64,000 nucleotides of DNA from Variovorax sp. J2L1-78. Its GTDB lineage: Bacteria; Pseudomonadota; Gammaproteobacteria; Burkholderiales; Burkholderiaceae_C. The notes under the pieces are model-generated. The model did no database searches. It worked only from the letters and a program-made list of their open reading frames with translations, and was not told the DNA's origin. Position numbers and translations under genes: made by a program. Numbering within the stretch: position 1 is the stretch's first letter; each line of letters starts with the position of its first letter. The DNA lies in the NCBI RefSeq assembly GCF_030317205.1, contig NZ_JASZYB010000004.1:124001-188000 (forward strand). The letters are read 5' to 3'. Below are positions 20,660 to 29,045 of the stretch, piece after piece.

Positions 20660-22363
20660 TCAGAGCGCCATCTTCACGAACACCGGGTTCGCGTAGAACC
20701 AGAGGTCGCTGTAGTTGCGCGCGTTGATCGCGTTGAAACGGGCGGCCGCGTTCGGCACCGTGGTCGTCGAGATGGAGACATCCGGCAGCGGCTCGCCGGC
20801 CACCATTTCGCCGGGAACGTCCACACCCAGGTTGGTGCCGCGCAGGCGGAAGTACTGGTTGCCGCTGGCCGTCACCGTGTAGGTCACGGCGTAGTAGCCC
20901 TCGGCGTCCAGCTTCCAATCGTTGGCGGTGAAGCGTTTGACCACGCGCGTCGACGGATTGGTGTTGCGCGAATAGCCTGGCGTTCCGGCCACTTCGCGCC
21001 CGGTCACGTCGCCGGCGATCAGGTCGATGTGGTCGACCACCGGCTTCATGTTGGCGGGGATGCCGCTGCCGACCACGAACTCGTAATTGTTGCGCTCGGG
21101 GCTCTTGAAGCGGATCGTGACCGTCAGCTGCTCGCCGGCCTTGGTCGTCAGGTCTTCGCCCATCTCGGCGCTGGCCGTGGTGTTGGCCACGCGGAAGTCG
21201 AGCGCGTTGATCAGGTCGCCGTTGACGGCGAAGAGCTTGCCCTTGCGCATCGCCGCGAGCAGCGACTTCGGATCCTTGATGTCGCCAAACAGATAGTTCT
21301 TCGAATACTCGCCCGGTGCGTAGCCGCTGCTGTTGTTGCCGTTCACCGTGAAGTGATAGTCCGAGTCAGCCACGTTCCAGATGTGGCGGCCCTCGGACAG
21401 CAGTGCGTCCCAGGTGCCGCCCAGCGTCGCCACCAGGTAGTCGACACCGCCGTAGGTGCGCGCGACCAGGTTGGCCGGCGTGGGGTTGGCAGCTTGCGTG
21501 TAGCCGCCGCGGTCGGGCTCCATCTGGTTGCCGACCATGCCCTCGAGCGAGAAGACGATGTCCGGTGCGAGGTCGTTCATCTCGCGCAGCTGGTCGGCCG
21601 TGTACTTGCCGAGGTTGCGCGACGGGTGGTTGATCTGCAGGTAGCTCGTGTCGGGGTAGTTGTTCTTGAGCCAGGTGATCGCGCTGAGCGTTTCGGCATG
21701 CGTGTTGTAGCCCGTGCCGGCCTTCGGCCCCCACGCGGCGACGTCGGCCGCGGGGAACAGCGACGCGGCCCGGTTGGTGAACAGGTACTCGAACTGGCTC
21801 ACCGCCTTGAGCGCCGCGGCGGACATCGGGTCGTCGGTCAGCAGGCCGACATTGCCATGGTCGTGCGCCGGCATGTCCCACTCGAAGGACGAGAAGATCG
21901 TCTTGTCGGCATAGGTACCCGCGGCTTGCAGTGCCTTGATGCGCGGCACCTGGTACTTCGCCATGCCTTCCGAGAACGGGATCTGCGCGCTCAGCGTGTG
22001 GCCGTCGTTGTCGTACGAAGACAGGCGCAAGTGGTCGGAGATCACCACCCAGTCGAGGCCGAAGGTCTTGAGCGCCTTGGCCAGCACCTGGTCGAGCGTC
22101 GAGATCTGCTGCGTGTCGTCCGACTGGTAGGTGTGGACATGCAGGTCGCCGGTGGTCCACTTGCCGCGTGGCACCGCCGGCGTGTCGGGCGGGGTGGGTG
22201 CAGGCGTGGGGTCGACGGGTGTCGTCGGCGTGGTGGGCGCCGTAGCGACGGGTGTCGCGGCGTCGGAGCCACCGCCACCGCACGCCGTCAGCATGACGGC
22301 GCTCATCAACAGAGTCGAGACCAGGGAAAGACGAAAGACGGAACGGGGCGACAGTGAGTTCAT
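20660..22363 (-). CDS. Secreted PHP-domain lipoprotein (metal-dependent phosphoesterase-like)
   Basis: 567 residues. The lipoprotein signal is MNSLSPRSVFRLSLVSTLLMSAVMLTACGGGG (lipobox LTAC), followed by a Thr/Pro linker (residues 36-66, PTTPTTPVDPTPAPTPPDTP). The PHP metal centre shows as DLHVHTYQSDD, WVVISDHLRL, SSFEWDMPAHDHGNVGLL, LQINHPSRN and VADSDYHF. A C-terminal beta-domain (residues 415-560) follows. The real catalytic reaction is unknown. It is separated from the upstream SDR gene by 199 bases in which I recognise no feature. Confidence 0.82.
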   Translation of the reverse strand: MNSLSPRSVFRLSLVSTLLMSAVMLTACGGGGSDAATPVATAPTTPTTPVDPTPAPTPPDTPAVPRGKWTTGDLHVHTYQSDDTQQISTLDQVLAKALKTFGLDWVVISDHLRLSSYDNDGHTLSAQIPFSEGMAKYQVPRIKALQAAGTYADKTIFSSFEWDMPAHDHGNVGLLTDDPMSAAALKAVSQFEYLFTNRAASLFPAADVAAWGPKAGTGYNTHAETLSAITWLKNNYPDTSYLQINHPSRNLGKYTADQLREMNDLAPDIVFSLEGMVGNQMEPDRGGYTQAANPTPANLVARTYGGVDYLVATLGGTWDALLSEGRHIWNVADSDYHFTVNGNNSSGYAPGEYSKNYLFGDIKDPKSLLAAMRKGKLFAVNGDLINALDFRVANTTASAEMGEDLTTKAGEQLTVTIRFKSPERNNYEFVVGSGIPANMKPVVDHIDLIAGDVTGREVAGTPGYSRNTNPSTRVVKRFTANDWKLDAEGYYAVTYTVTASGNQYFRLRGTNLGVDVPGEMVAGEPLPDVSISTTTVPNAAARFNAINARNYSDLWFYANPVFVKMAL

Positions 22364-22562
22364 GCAGGTCGATGCGCTGCCCGACGCCATGGCCCCGGGC
22401 ACGCATGCAGAGTGAAGAGAGGGACGGTGCGCTTGGCGCCTTCGCGCAAAACGGACCGGGGCGCAGTCTCTTTCCCCTGCGTGACACGGTGATGAACGCG
22501 GGCGCCCTTGCGCCCTGCCCCGTGCGACCGTTCAGGTCGCGCCGGTCAAGCCACTCACGCGC

Positions 22563-23261
22563 TCAGGCCGCGTACGCCGGCGTCGCCGACGAGAGGCTCT
22601 GTTTGATCTGCTTGCTGATGTCGTCGGCCAGGACCTCGAAGGCACCGGCCTCCACGCCTTCGAGCGTGACGCGCGCAACGTCGGCCGGCGACGACTTGGG
22701 CGCATCGAGCCCGCGCGTCATGTCGGTGTCCATGTAGCCGACATGCAGCGCGACCACCTGCGTGCCTTGCGCGCGCAGTTCGTTGCGCAGGCCGTTGGTG
22801 AGCGACCAGGCGGCCGACTTCGATGCGCTGTAGGTGGCCACGCTCGGGAACGACACCCAGCTCAACGCCGACAGCACGTTCACGATCGCACCGCCGCCGT
22901 TGGCCTGGAGGACCGGCGCGAAGGCGCTGGCCAGCGCCCACGGGCCGAAGAAGTTGACCTCGAACTCGGCACGCGCTGCCGCGACCGCGTCGGGCGAAGC
23001 GAGGAAACCCGACTTGAGCGAGATGCCTGCGTTGTTGATCAGCAGCGTGACGTCGCCGCAGTCGCGCACCGCGGCCGCGACCTGCGCGGCATTGCCGACG
23101 TCGAGCGGGATCGGCACCACGCCCGGCAGCGTGACGCTGGCCGGGTCGCGTGCGGCCGCATAGACCTTGCGCGCACCGGCCGCGAGGGCGGCCTGGGCGA
23201 AGGCGAGTCCGAGGCCGCGATTGGCGCCGGTGACGAAGACGACGGAGTCCTTGAGTTGCAT
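22563..23261 (-). CDS. Short-chain dehydrogenase/reductase
   Basis: Classical SDR of 232 residues. The cofactor motif is TGANRGLG at 11-18, NNAG at 76-79, catalytic Ser131, Tyr144 and Lys148 (YSASK). Asp54 (PLDV) is the usual adenine contact. Substrate unknown. It is transcribed in the same direction as the MATE and MFS genes and begins 44 bases after the MATE stop, so it may be the last gene of that unit. Confidence 0.9.
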   Translation of the reverse strand: MQLKDSVVFVTGANRGLGLAFAQAALAAGARKVYAAARDPASVTLPGVVPIPLDVGNAAQVAAAVRDCGDVTLLINNAGISLKSGFLASPDAVAAARAEFEVNFFGPWALASAFAPVLQANGGGAIVNVLSALSWVSFPSVATYSASKSAAWSLTNGLRNELRAQGTQVVALHVGYMDTDMTRGLDAPKSSPADVARVTLEGVEAGAFEVLADDISKQIKQSLSSATPAYAA

Positions 23262-23305
23262 GGTGTGCTTTCAGTGTGAGGAAAGGAAAGAAGAAGGTCG
23301 GCGCG

Positions 23306-24751
23306 TCACGGCTGCGCCAGGCGGTGCATCAGCCGCGACGGCGTGCGCGGCCAGCCGACGCGGCCGAACCAGCCGCCGCCCGCGATGGCCGATGCGATGA
23401 CCACGCCATACACGACGAGCGCGATGCCCTGGGCGACGAAGACCTGGGTGAGATCCCCGCTCAGCCGCAGCGCCAGCCAGCCGCCGGCCCCGGCGACCGC
23501 GAGCCGCATCAGGTTGCCGACCACCGGCCACAGCAGGCGTCCTGCCCCTTGCGAGGCGAAGTACAGCACCAGCCCGACGCCGAAGAAGCCGTAGAGCGGG
23601 CCGACCGCGCGCAGGTACTGCGTGCCGGCTTCGAGCATCGCGGGGTCGTTGCCGAAGAGCAGCAGCCAGGGCCGCGGGAACAGGGCGGCCGCCAGGCCGA
23701 TGCTCTCGGCCAGCAGGAAGGCGATGCCCGCACCGGCCCAGGTCGCGCGCAAGGCCCGCTCGCGCTGGCCGGCGCCGATGCAGGTGCCCACCATGGCGAG
23801 CAGCGGCGCGCCGAGGCCGAAGATCAGCGGCACCAGCAGGTACTCGAGCCGCGAGGCCGTGCCGTAGCCGGCGATGGCGCCGGGGCCGAAGTGCCCGGCC
23901 AGTGCCGTCGCGATGCCGATCGACAGGTTGGTCGAGACCGTGGCGATCGACGAGATCAGGCCCACGCGCAGGATGCCGCGGAAGATCGGCCAGCGCAGCC
24001 GCACGGTCGAGAAGGACAGCTTGAGCAGGCTGCGGCTCGATGCCATGTAGACCAGCAGCGCCACGATGCCCAGCAGGTAATAGAGCAGCAGCGCCACCGC
24101 GCCGCCCGCGATGCCCATGCCGGGGATCGGGCCCCAGCCGAAGATCAGCAACGGCGACAGCGGGATCAGCACCACCACGCCGGCCACCGTGACGTTGGCC
24201 GGCACCGACATGTTGCCGGTGCCGCGGATCACCGCCGCGAGCGAGTTGAAGATCCACACCAGCACCGCCCCGGCGAACACGACATGCGAGTACGTCAGGG
24301 CCGCTTCGAGCGACGCGCCGGTGCCACCCATCAGCGCATACAGCCAGCGCCCGCCGATGAGCAGCGCGAGCATGAAGGCGATGCCGAAGCCCGCCGCGAT
24401 CACCATCGCGTGCACCGCCACGGCATCGGCCTCGTCGCGCCGCTGCGCGCCCAGCGCGCGTGCGACGGCGGACGCGATGCCGCCGCCCATCGCGCCGGCC
24501 GAGGTCATCTGCATCAGCATGACGATCGGGAACACCAGCGCCATGCCGGCCAACGCGTCGGTGCCGAGCTTGCCGACGAAGTAGGTTTCGATCAGGCCGA
24601 CGGCGGCCTGCGCCACCATCACCAGCACGTTGGGCGCGGCCAGGCGCAGCAGCGTGGGGACGATCGGCCCTTCGAGCAGCAGGCGCGTGCGCGGCGCGAT
24701 CTGCGGTGCGTGCCGCGTGTCGGCAGAGACGGTCGGGGTCGGGATGCTCAT
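23306..24751 (-). CDS. MATE-family multidrug efflux transporter
   Basis: 481-residue membrane antiporter with about 12 helices in two MATE repeats. The first repeat is PTLLRLAAPNVLVMVAQAAVGLIETYFVGKLGTDALAGMALVFPIVMLMQM. The second, near residue 265, is GLISSIATVSTNLSIGIATALAGHFGPGAIAGYGTASRLEYLLVPLIFGLGAPLLAMVGTCIGAGQ. It lies seven bases after the MFS stop and downstream of the MarR regulator, so the MarR protein probably controls both pumps. Confidence 0.92.
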   Translation of the reverse strand: MSIPTPTVSADTRHAPQIAPRTRLLLEGPIVPTLLRLAAPNVLVMVAQAAVGLIETYFVGKLGTDALAGMALVFPIVMLMQMTSAGAMGGGIASAVARALGAQRRDEADAVAVHAMVIAAGFGIAFMLALLIGGRWLYALMGGTGASLEAALTYSHVVFAGAVLVWIFNSLAAVIRGTGNMSVPANVTVAGVVVLIPLSPLLIFGWGPIPGMGIAGGAVALLLYYLLGIVALLVYMASSRSLLKLSFSTVRLRWPIFRGILRVGLISSIATVSTNLSIGIATALAGHFGPGAIAGYGTASRLEYLLVPLIFGLGAPLLAMVGTCIGAGQRERALRATWAGAGIAFLLAESIGLAAALFPRPWLLLFGNDPAMLEAGTQYLRAVGPLYGFFGVGLVLYFASQGAGRLLWPVVGNLMRLAVAGAGGWLALRLSGDLTQVFVAQGIALVVYGVVIASAIAGGGWFGRVGWPRTPSRLMHRLAQP

Positions 24752-24758
24752 GACGGCC

Positions 24759-26075
24759 TCATGCCCGCGACGCGACGGCCGACGGCGACCGCACGCCGCC
24801 GGACACGGCTGGCCGGCGGATGATCAGCACCAACACCGCCGCCAGCAGGCAGGCAGCACCCGCCACGTACAGCGCCGGCGTGTAGGTCAGCAACAGCGTG
24901 CGCGCGAAGCCGGCGCCATAAGCCGCGGTGGCCGCACCCAATTGATGGGCCGCGAAGATCCAGCCGAAGATGAGACCCGCCTTCTGCGGGCCGAAGGCAG
25001 CGCCCGCGAGCTTGACGGTCGGCGGCACGGTGGCGATCCAGTCGAGCCCGTAGAACATCGCGAACAGGCCGAGGCCATAGATCGTGAAGTCCGAATGCGG
25101 CAGCCAGAACAGCGAGAGACCGCGCAAGCCGTAGTACCAGAAGAGCAGCTTGCGGTTGTCGTAGCGGTCCGACAGCCAGCCCGACAGGATCGTGCCGACG
25201 AAGTCGAAGGCCCCCATCATCGCCAGCACCGATGCGGCCGGCACGGCACTCATGCCGTAGTCGCCGCACAGCGAGATGAAGTGCGTCTGCACCAGCCCGT
25301 TGGTGCTGAGCCCACAGATGAAGAAGCTGCCGGCCAGGATCCAGAAGGTGCGGTTCGACGCGGCCTCGCGCAGCACCACGAAAGGCGTGCGCCAGTTCAT
25401 GGCCGTGGCCGGCACGGCCGGCATCGCAGCGGCCTCCTTCGCGGTCTGGCCGAAGGGCAGCAGGCCGATGTCCGACGGCCGGTTGCGCACGAAGGCCAGC
25501 GCCAGCAGCCCGATCACGATGGCGCCCACGAACACCGGCACCACCGCGGAGCGCCAGCCCCAGTGTTCGATCATCCAGGCCGCGATCGGCAGGAAGGCCA
25601 GCTGCCCGGTGGCCGAGCTGGCCGCCAGCGCGCCGACCACCAGGCCGCGGCGCGCCACGAACCAGCGGTTGGCGACCACCGCGCCGAGCACCAGCGCGGT
25701 CATGCCGGTGCCGATGCCCAGCATCAGGCTCCACACGATGAAAAGCTGCCAGAGCTGCGAGGCCATCGTGACCATCGCCATGCCGAAGCCGACCAGCGCG
25801 AGGCCGGTGCACATCACCGCGCGCAGGCCGTAGCGTTCCATCAGCACCGCGGCGAACGGCCCCATCAGGCCGAACAGCGCGAAGCGCAGCGCCAGCGCGG
25901 ACGACACCTGTTCGGTGCTCCAGCCGAACTCCTTGCCCAGTGGCTGCATCATCGCGCCGGGCAGGCCCAGCGCGGCCGACATCATCAGCATGGTGAGGAA
26001 GGTGACGGCGGCGACGATCCAGCCGTAGTGGATGCCGCGGCGTTGCAGCCAGGCGGAGAAGGGTTGGGCGAACAT
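24759..26075 (-). CDS. Major facilitator superfamily transporter
   Basis: A 438-residue transporter with 12 predicted helices. It begins MFAQPFSAWLQRRGIHYGWIVAAVTFLTMLMMSAALGLPGAMMQPLGKEFGW, the pattern of oxalate/formate antiporter and monocarboxylate-type MFS proteins. The cytoplasmic loop 2-3 region is GPFAAVLMERYGLRAV, and loop 8-9 has GWLSDRYDNRKLL. The ATG at 26075 fits the family. It lies 47 bases downstream of the MarR gene and seven bases before the MATE gene. The substrate cannot be assigned. Confidence 0.9.
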   Translation of the reverse strand: MFAQPFSAWLQRRGIHYGWIVAAVTFLTMLMMSAALGLPGAMMQPLGKEFGWSTEQVSSALALRFALFGLMGPFAAVLMERYGLRAVMCTGLALVGFGMAMVTMASQLWQLFIVWSLMLGIGTGMTALVLGAVVANRWFVARRGLVVGALAASSATGQLAFLPIAAWMIEHWGWRSAVVPVFVGAIVIGLLALAFVRNRPSDIGLLPFGQTAKEAAAMPAVPATAMNWRTPFVVLREAASNRTFWILAGSFFICGLSTNGLVQTHFISLCGDYGMSAVPAASVLAMMGAFDFVGTILSGWLSDRYDNRKLLFWYYGLRGLSLFWLPHSDFTIYGLGLFAMFYGLDWIATVPPTVKLAGAAFGPQKAGLIFGWIFAAHQLGAATAAYGAGFARTLLLTYTPALYVAGAACLLAAVLVLIIRRPAVSGGVRSPSAVASRA

Positions 26076-26122
26076 GGTCGTGGGGGATGTGAAGGGGCGG
26101 GGAAAAAGAGTCGTGCGGCGTG

Positions 26123-26572
26123 TCAGTCCAGCGCCTCGGCCTCGGGCGCCAGCAGAGCCAGTGAATCGTCGATGAGCGCATGCAGCGCGGCCACGCGCTC
26201 GATCCCCAGCTGCGCGTTGAGCTTCTGCTGCGCCGCCTTCCAGTGGCGCTGGGCCTCCTGGCGCTTCGCGACGCCGGCCTCGGTCGCCTGCACCAGCCGG
26301 CTGCGCGCATCGGCGCCAGGTGCCAGCACCAGCCAGCCGGCCGCGACCAGCGGCTGCAGGTTGCGGCTCAGCGTCGAGGGCGTCATCTTCATCCGGGCCG
26401 CCAGGTCGACGGGGCGGATCGGGCCCAGGCCCACGACGTGGCTCAGCAGCGAGTACTGGGTCGTCTTCATCCCGCACTGCATCACCTCGGCGTCGTAGTG
26501 CTGCGCGAGGCGCCGGGTGAGCTGGCGAACTTTGGAACTGGTGCAGCCCTGTAGCTTGATGTCGGTGCTCAT
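26123..26572 (-). CDS. MarR-family transcriptional regulator
   Basis: 149 residues with the MarR winged helix: LTRRLAQHYDAEVMQCGMKTTQYSLLSHVVGLGPIRPVDLAARMKMTPSTLSRNLQPLVAAGWLVLAPGADARSRLVQATEAG. The recognition helix is TPSTLSRNLQPL. Cys4-type residues (QGCTSSK, VMQCGMK) might sense oxidants. ATG at 26572 is preferred; an upstream in-frame TTG at 26593 lies inside the probable operator. It is divergent from the thioesterase gene and upstream of the MFS and MATE pumps, the usual arrangement of a local efflux repressor. Confidence 0.88.
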   Translation of the reverse strand: MSTDIKLQGCTSSKVRQLTRRLAQHYDAEVMQCGMKTTQYSLLSHVVGLGPIRPVDLAARMKMTPSTLSRNLQPLVAAGWLVLAPGADARSRLVQATEAGVAKRQEAQRHWKAAQQKLNAQLGIERVAALHALIDDSLALLAPEAEALD

Positions 26573-26581
26573 GGCATATGA

Positions 26582-26593
26582 TTGTAGCTGCAA
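26582..26593. promoter_or_regulatory. Candidate MarR operator
   Basis: TTGTAGCTGCAA is a near-perfect palindrome (TTG-Y-AGCT-R-CAA type) in the 51-base gap between the divergent MarR and thioesterase genes, which is AT-rich against its surroundings. Its place directly upstream of the MarR ATG suits autorepression. Confidence 0.5.
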
Positions 26594-26623
26594 CTATTGC
26601 ATATACATCAGTAAGGAGATTCG

Positions 26624-27172
26624 ATGGCAGACGTCACCCCCCTCGACACCTGGATCGCCGAGGAGCGCGTGGTCCTTCAAAAGCTCGAGGCCGGCCCCGG
26701 CCCGGGCCTCGCACGCCTCGACGAGATCGCCGACAAGACGGGCCTCGAGGTGATGCAGGCAATGATCGACGGCAGGCTTCCCTATGCCGCGATCGCCAAG
26801 ACGCTGGACTTCACGATCATCGAGGCCAGCGCCGGGCGCGCGGTGTTCCAGGGCACGCCGCTGGCGCAGCACCTGAATCCGCTGGGCACCATCCACGGCG
26901 GCTGGATCGCCACCCTGCTCGACTCGGCGCTCGGCTGCGCCATCCACACGATGATGCCGGCGGGCCGCAGCTACACGACGGCGGAACTCGGCGTGAACTA
27001 TGTGAAGGCGGTCACGCCCAAGGTGCAGCGCGTGCGGGCCAAAGGCAAGGTGATCCACTGCGGGCGCCAGCTCGCCACCGCCGAGGCGCGCGTGGTCGGG
27101 CCCGACGGCACGTTGTATGCGCATGCGACCACGACCTGCCTGGTGTTCGAGCTGGCGCGCAAGCCAGCTTAA
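26624..27172 (+). CDS. PaaI-family hotdog thioesterase
   Basis: 182 residues. After about 55 less conserved residues the hotdog fold reads LDFTIIEASAGRAVFQGTPLAQHLNPLGTIHGGWIATLLDSALGCAIHTMM, with the HGG motif and the Asp of LLDSALG typical of PaaI-type acyl-CoA thioesterases. A strong ribosome site AAGGAG lies seven bases before the ATG. It is divergent from the MarR regulator and may share the operator. The N-terminal helical extension (residues 1-52) is longer than in PaaI itself. Confidence 0.87.
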   Translation: MADVTPLDTWIAEERVVLQKLEAGPGPGLARLDEIADKTGLEVMQAMIDGRLPYAAIAKTLDFTIIEASAGRAVFQGTPLAQHLNPLGTIHGGWIATLLDSALGCAIHTMMPAGRSYTTAELGVNYVKAVTPKVQRVRAKGKVIHCGRQLATAEARVVGPDGTLYAHATTTCLVFELARKPA

Positions 27173-27241
27173 GTGAGCGCATGCAGGTGCGCGCGGCACC
27201 GAACTTGCTCTCGTTCGGGTCGCTACGAATCCACGCCTCCC

Positions 27242-27856
27242 ATGCACATCGACTTCGCTACCCTCACCGAATACCAGCGCTACAAGCTCATGGCGAGCCT
27301 GATCGTGCCGCGCCCGATCGCGCTGGTGACCACGCTGGGCCCCGACGGCACCGTGAACGCCGCGCCCATCAGCATGTTCAACATGGTCGGCGAGGAGCCG
27401 CCGATCGTGATGATCAGCATGAACCGCCGCAGCGACCGGTCGCTCAAGGACACCGCGCGCAACATCGAGCGCACCGGTGAATTCGTGGTGCACCTGGCCG
27501 ACGAGGCGACGGCCTGGCAGATGCACCAGTGCAGCGTCGAGCATCCACCGCATGTGAGCGAGCCGGCGGTGGTCGGCTTCACCACGCTGCCGAGCACGTC
27601 GGTGGCGCCGCCGCGCATCGCCGAGACACCGGTGGCCTTCGAGTGCACGCTGTTCGAGAAGATGCAGACCGAGAGCCGCAAGGTCTTCATCGGCCAGGTG
27701 CGCTGGCTGCACGTGCGCGACGGCCTGGTCGACGCCGCCACCTGGCGGGTCGACCTCGACAACTACTTTCCGGTGGGGCGCTTCGGGGGTGAGCTGTACG
27801 TGCGCACGCGCGATCGCTTCAAGGCCGCGCCGCCGGGCCAGCCAGCGGCCGAATAA
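27242..27856 (+). CDS. Flavin reductase-like FMN-binding split-barrel protein
   Basis: 204 residues of the flavin-reductase-like/DUF447-type split barrel: YKLMASLIVPRPIALVTTLGPDGTVNAAPISMFNMVGEEPPIVMISMNRRSDRSLKDTARNIERTGEFVVHLADEATAWQM. The RPIALVTT and NAAPISMFN strings hold the FMN phosphate and ring in relatives. Electron partner and substrate are unknown. It follows the thioesterase by 69 bases in the same direction. Confidence 0.85.
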   Translation: MHIDFATLTEYQRYKLMASLIVPRPIALVTTLGPDGTVNAAPISMFNMVGEEPPIVMISMNRRSDRSLKDTARNIERTGEFVVHLADEATAWQMHQCSVEHPPHVSEPAVVGFTTLPSTSVAPPRIAETPVAFECTLFEKMQTESRKVFIGQVRWLHVRDGLVDAATWRVDLDNYFPVGRFGGELYVRTRDRFKAAPPGQPAAE

Positions 27857-27902
27857 ACGGCGGTGCCGTAGGCTCAATGGCCCCGGGGTCGGTGGGTTCT
27901 TT

Positions 27903-27921
27903 GATAATGATTCGTATCGGC
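27903..27921 (+). promoter_or_regulatory. Candidate Fur box upstream of fbpA
   Basis: GATAATGATTCGTATCGGC matches 12 of 19 positions of the Fur consensus, including an intact GATAATGAT half, and lies 60-78 bases before the fbpA ATG. Function as an iron-responsive operator is inferred from this and from the gene products downstream. Confidence 0.6.
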
Positions 27922-27980
27922 AACACGCAGCAGCCCGCCAGGGCCGCGCAGCGCCGACATTCGCCATCCAGGAGACCTCC

Positions 27981-29045
27981 ATGACCGACCGCCGCCGCGC
28001 GACCGGCCGCAGCACGCTGCGCGCCCTCAGCCTCTTCGCCACCACCGCCTGCCTGGCCGCCGCGGCGCTGCCCGCGCAAGCCGCGGATGAACTGACGCTC
28101 TACACCACGCGCGAGCCGGGCCTGATCCAGCCGCTGCTCACCGCCTTCACCGCGACCACGAAGATCCAGGTGAACACCGTGTTCGTGAAGGACGGCCTGC
28201 TCGAGCGCGTGAAGGCCGAAGGCGCCCGCTCGCCGGCCGACGTGCTGATGACGGTCGACGTCGGCAACCTGCTCGACCTGGTCGACGGCGGCGTGACGCA
28301 GCCGGTGAAGTCGGCCGCGCTCGAATCGGCCATCCCGGCGAACCTGCGCGGCGCCGACGGCCATTGGTTCGCGCTGTCGATGCGCGCCCGCGTGCTGTAC
28401 GCCGACAAGGGCCTGAAGCTCGGCGCCTTCCGCTACGAAGACCTCGCCGACCCGAAGTGGAAGGGCAAGGTCTGCATCCGCGCCGGCCAGCACCCCTACA
28501 ACACGGCGCTGGTCGCGTCGCTGATCGCGCACGACGGCGAAGCCAAGACCGAGCAATGGCTGCGCGGCGTGAAGGCCAATCTGGCGCGCAAGGCGACCGG
28601 CGGCGACCGCGACGTGGCGCGCGACATCCTGGGCGGCATCTGCGACATCGGCCTGGCCAACTCGTACTACGTGGGCCAGATGAAGTCGTCCAAGGAAGGC
28701 AGCGACGCGCGCAAGTGGGGCGACGCCATCCAGGTGGTGCGCCCGACCTTCGCGAACGGCAAGAGCGGCGGCACGCACGTGAACATCAGCGGCGCGGCCG
28801 TGGCGAAGAACGCGCCGCAGCGCGCTAATGCCGTGAAGCTGCTGGAGTTCCTGGTGTCGGACTCGGCGCAGTCGCTCTATGCGCAGGCCAACTACGAATA
28901 CCCGGTGCGCAAGGGCGTGGCGCTCGACCCGATCATCGGCCAGACCATCGGTGAACTGAAGGTCGACCCGCTGCCGCTCACCGAGATCGCCAAGTACCGC
29001 AAGCAGGCCAGCGCGCTGGTGGACAAGGTCGGCTTCGACCGGTGA
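27981..29045 (+). CDS. fbpA: Ferric iron ABC transporter, periplasmic binding protein
   Basis: 354 residues. Signal peptide to AQA (residues 1-34), then the FbpA/FutA start ADELTLYTTREPGLIQPLLTAFTATTKIQVNTVFVKDGLLERVKAEG. The adjacent tyrosines in LANSYYVGQM are the iron ligands of this family. Family knowledge: it captures Fe(3+) released from carriers and hands it to FbpB. A Fur box precedes it and the stop overlaps the start of fbpB. Confidence 0.94.
   Translation: MTDRRRATGRSTLRALSLFATTACLAAAALPAQAADELTLYTTREPGLIQPLLTAFTATTKIQVNTVFVKDGLLERVKAEGARSPADVLMTVDVGNLLDLVDGGVTQPVKSAALESAIPANLRGADGHWFALSMRARVLYADKGLKLGAFRYEDLADPKWKGKVCIRAGQHPYNTALVASLIAHDGEAKTEQWLRGVKANLARKATGGDRDVARDILGGICDIGLANSYYVGQMKSSKEGSDARKWGDAIQVVRPTFANGKSGGTHVNISGAAVAKNAPQRANAVKLLEFLVSDSAQSLYAQANYEYPVRKGVALDPIIGQTIGELKVDPLPLTEIAKYRKQASALVDKVGFDR

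Noticed and set aside
26573..26593. MarR protein starting at TTG 26593
   Set aside because: It would place the operator inside the coding region; the ATG at 26572 is a better start codon.
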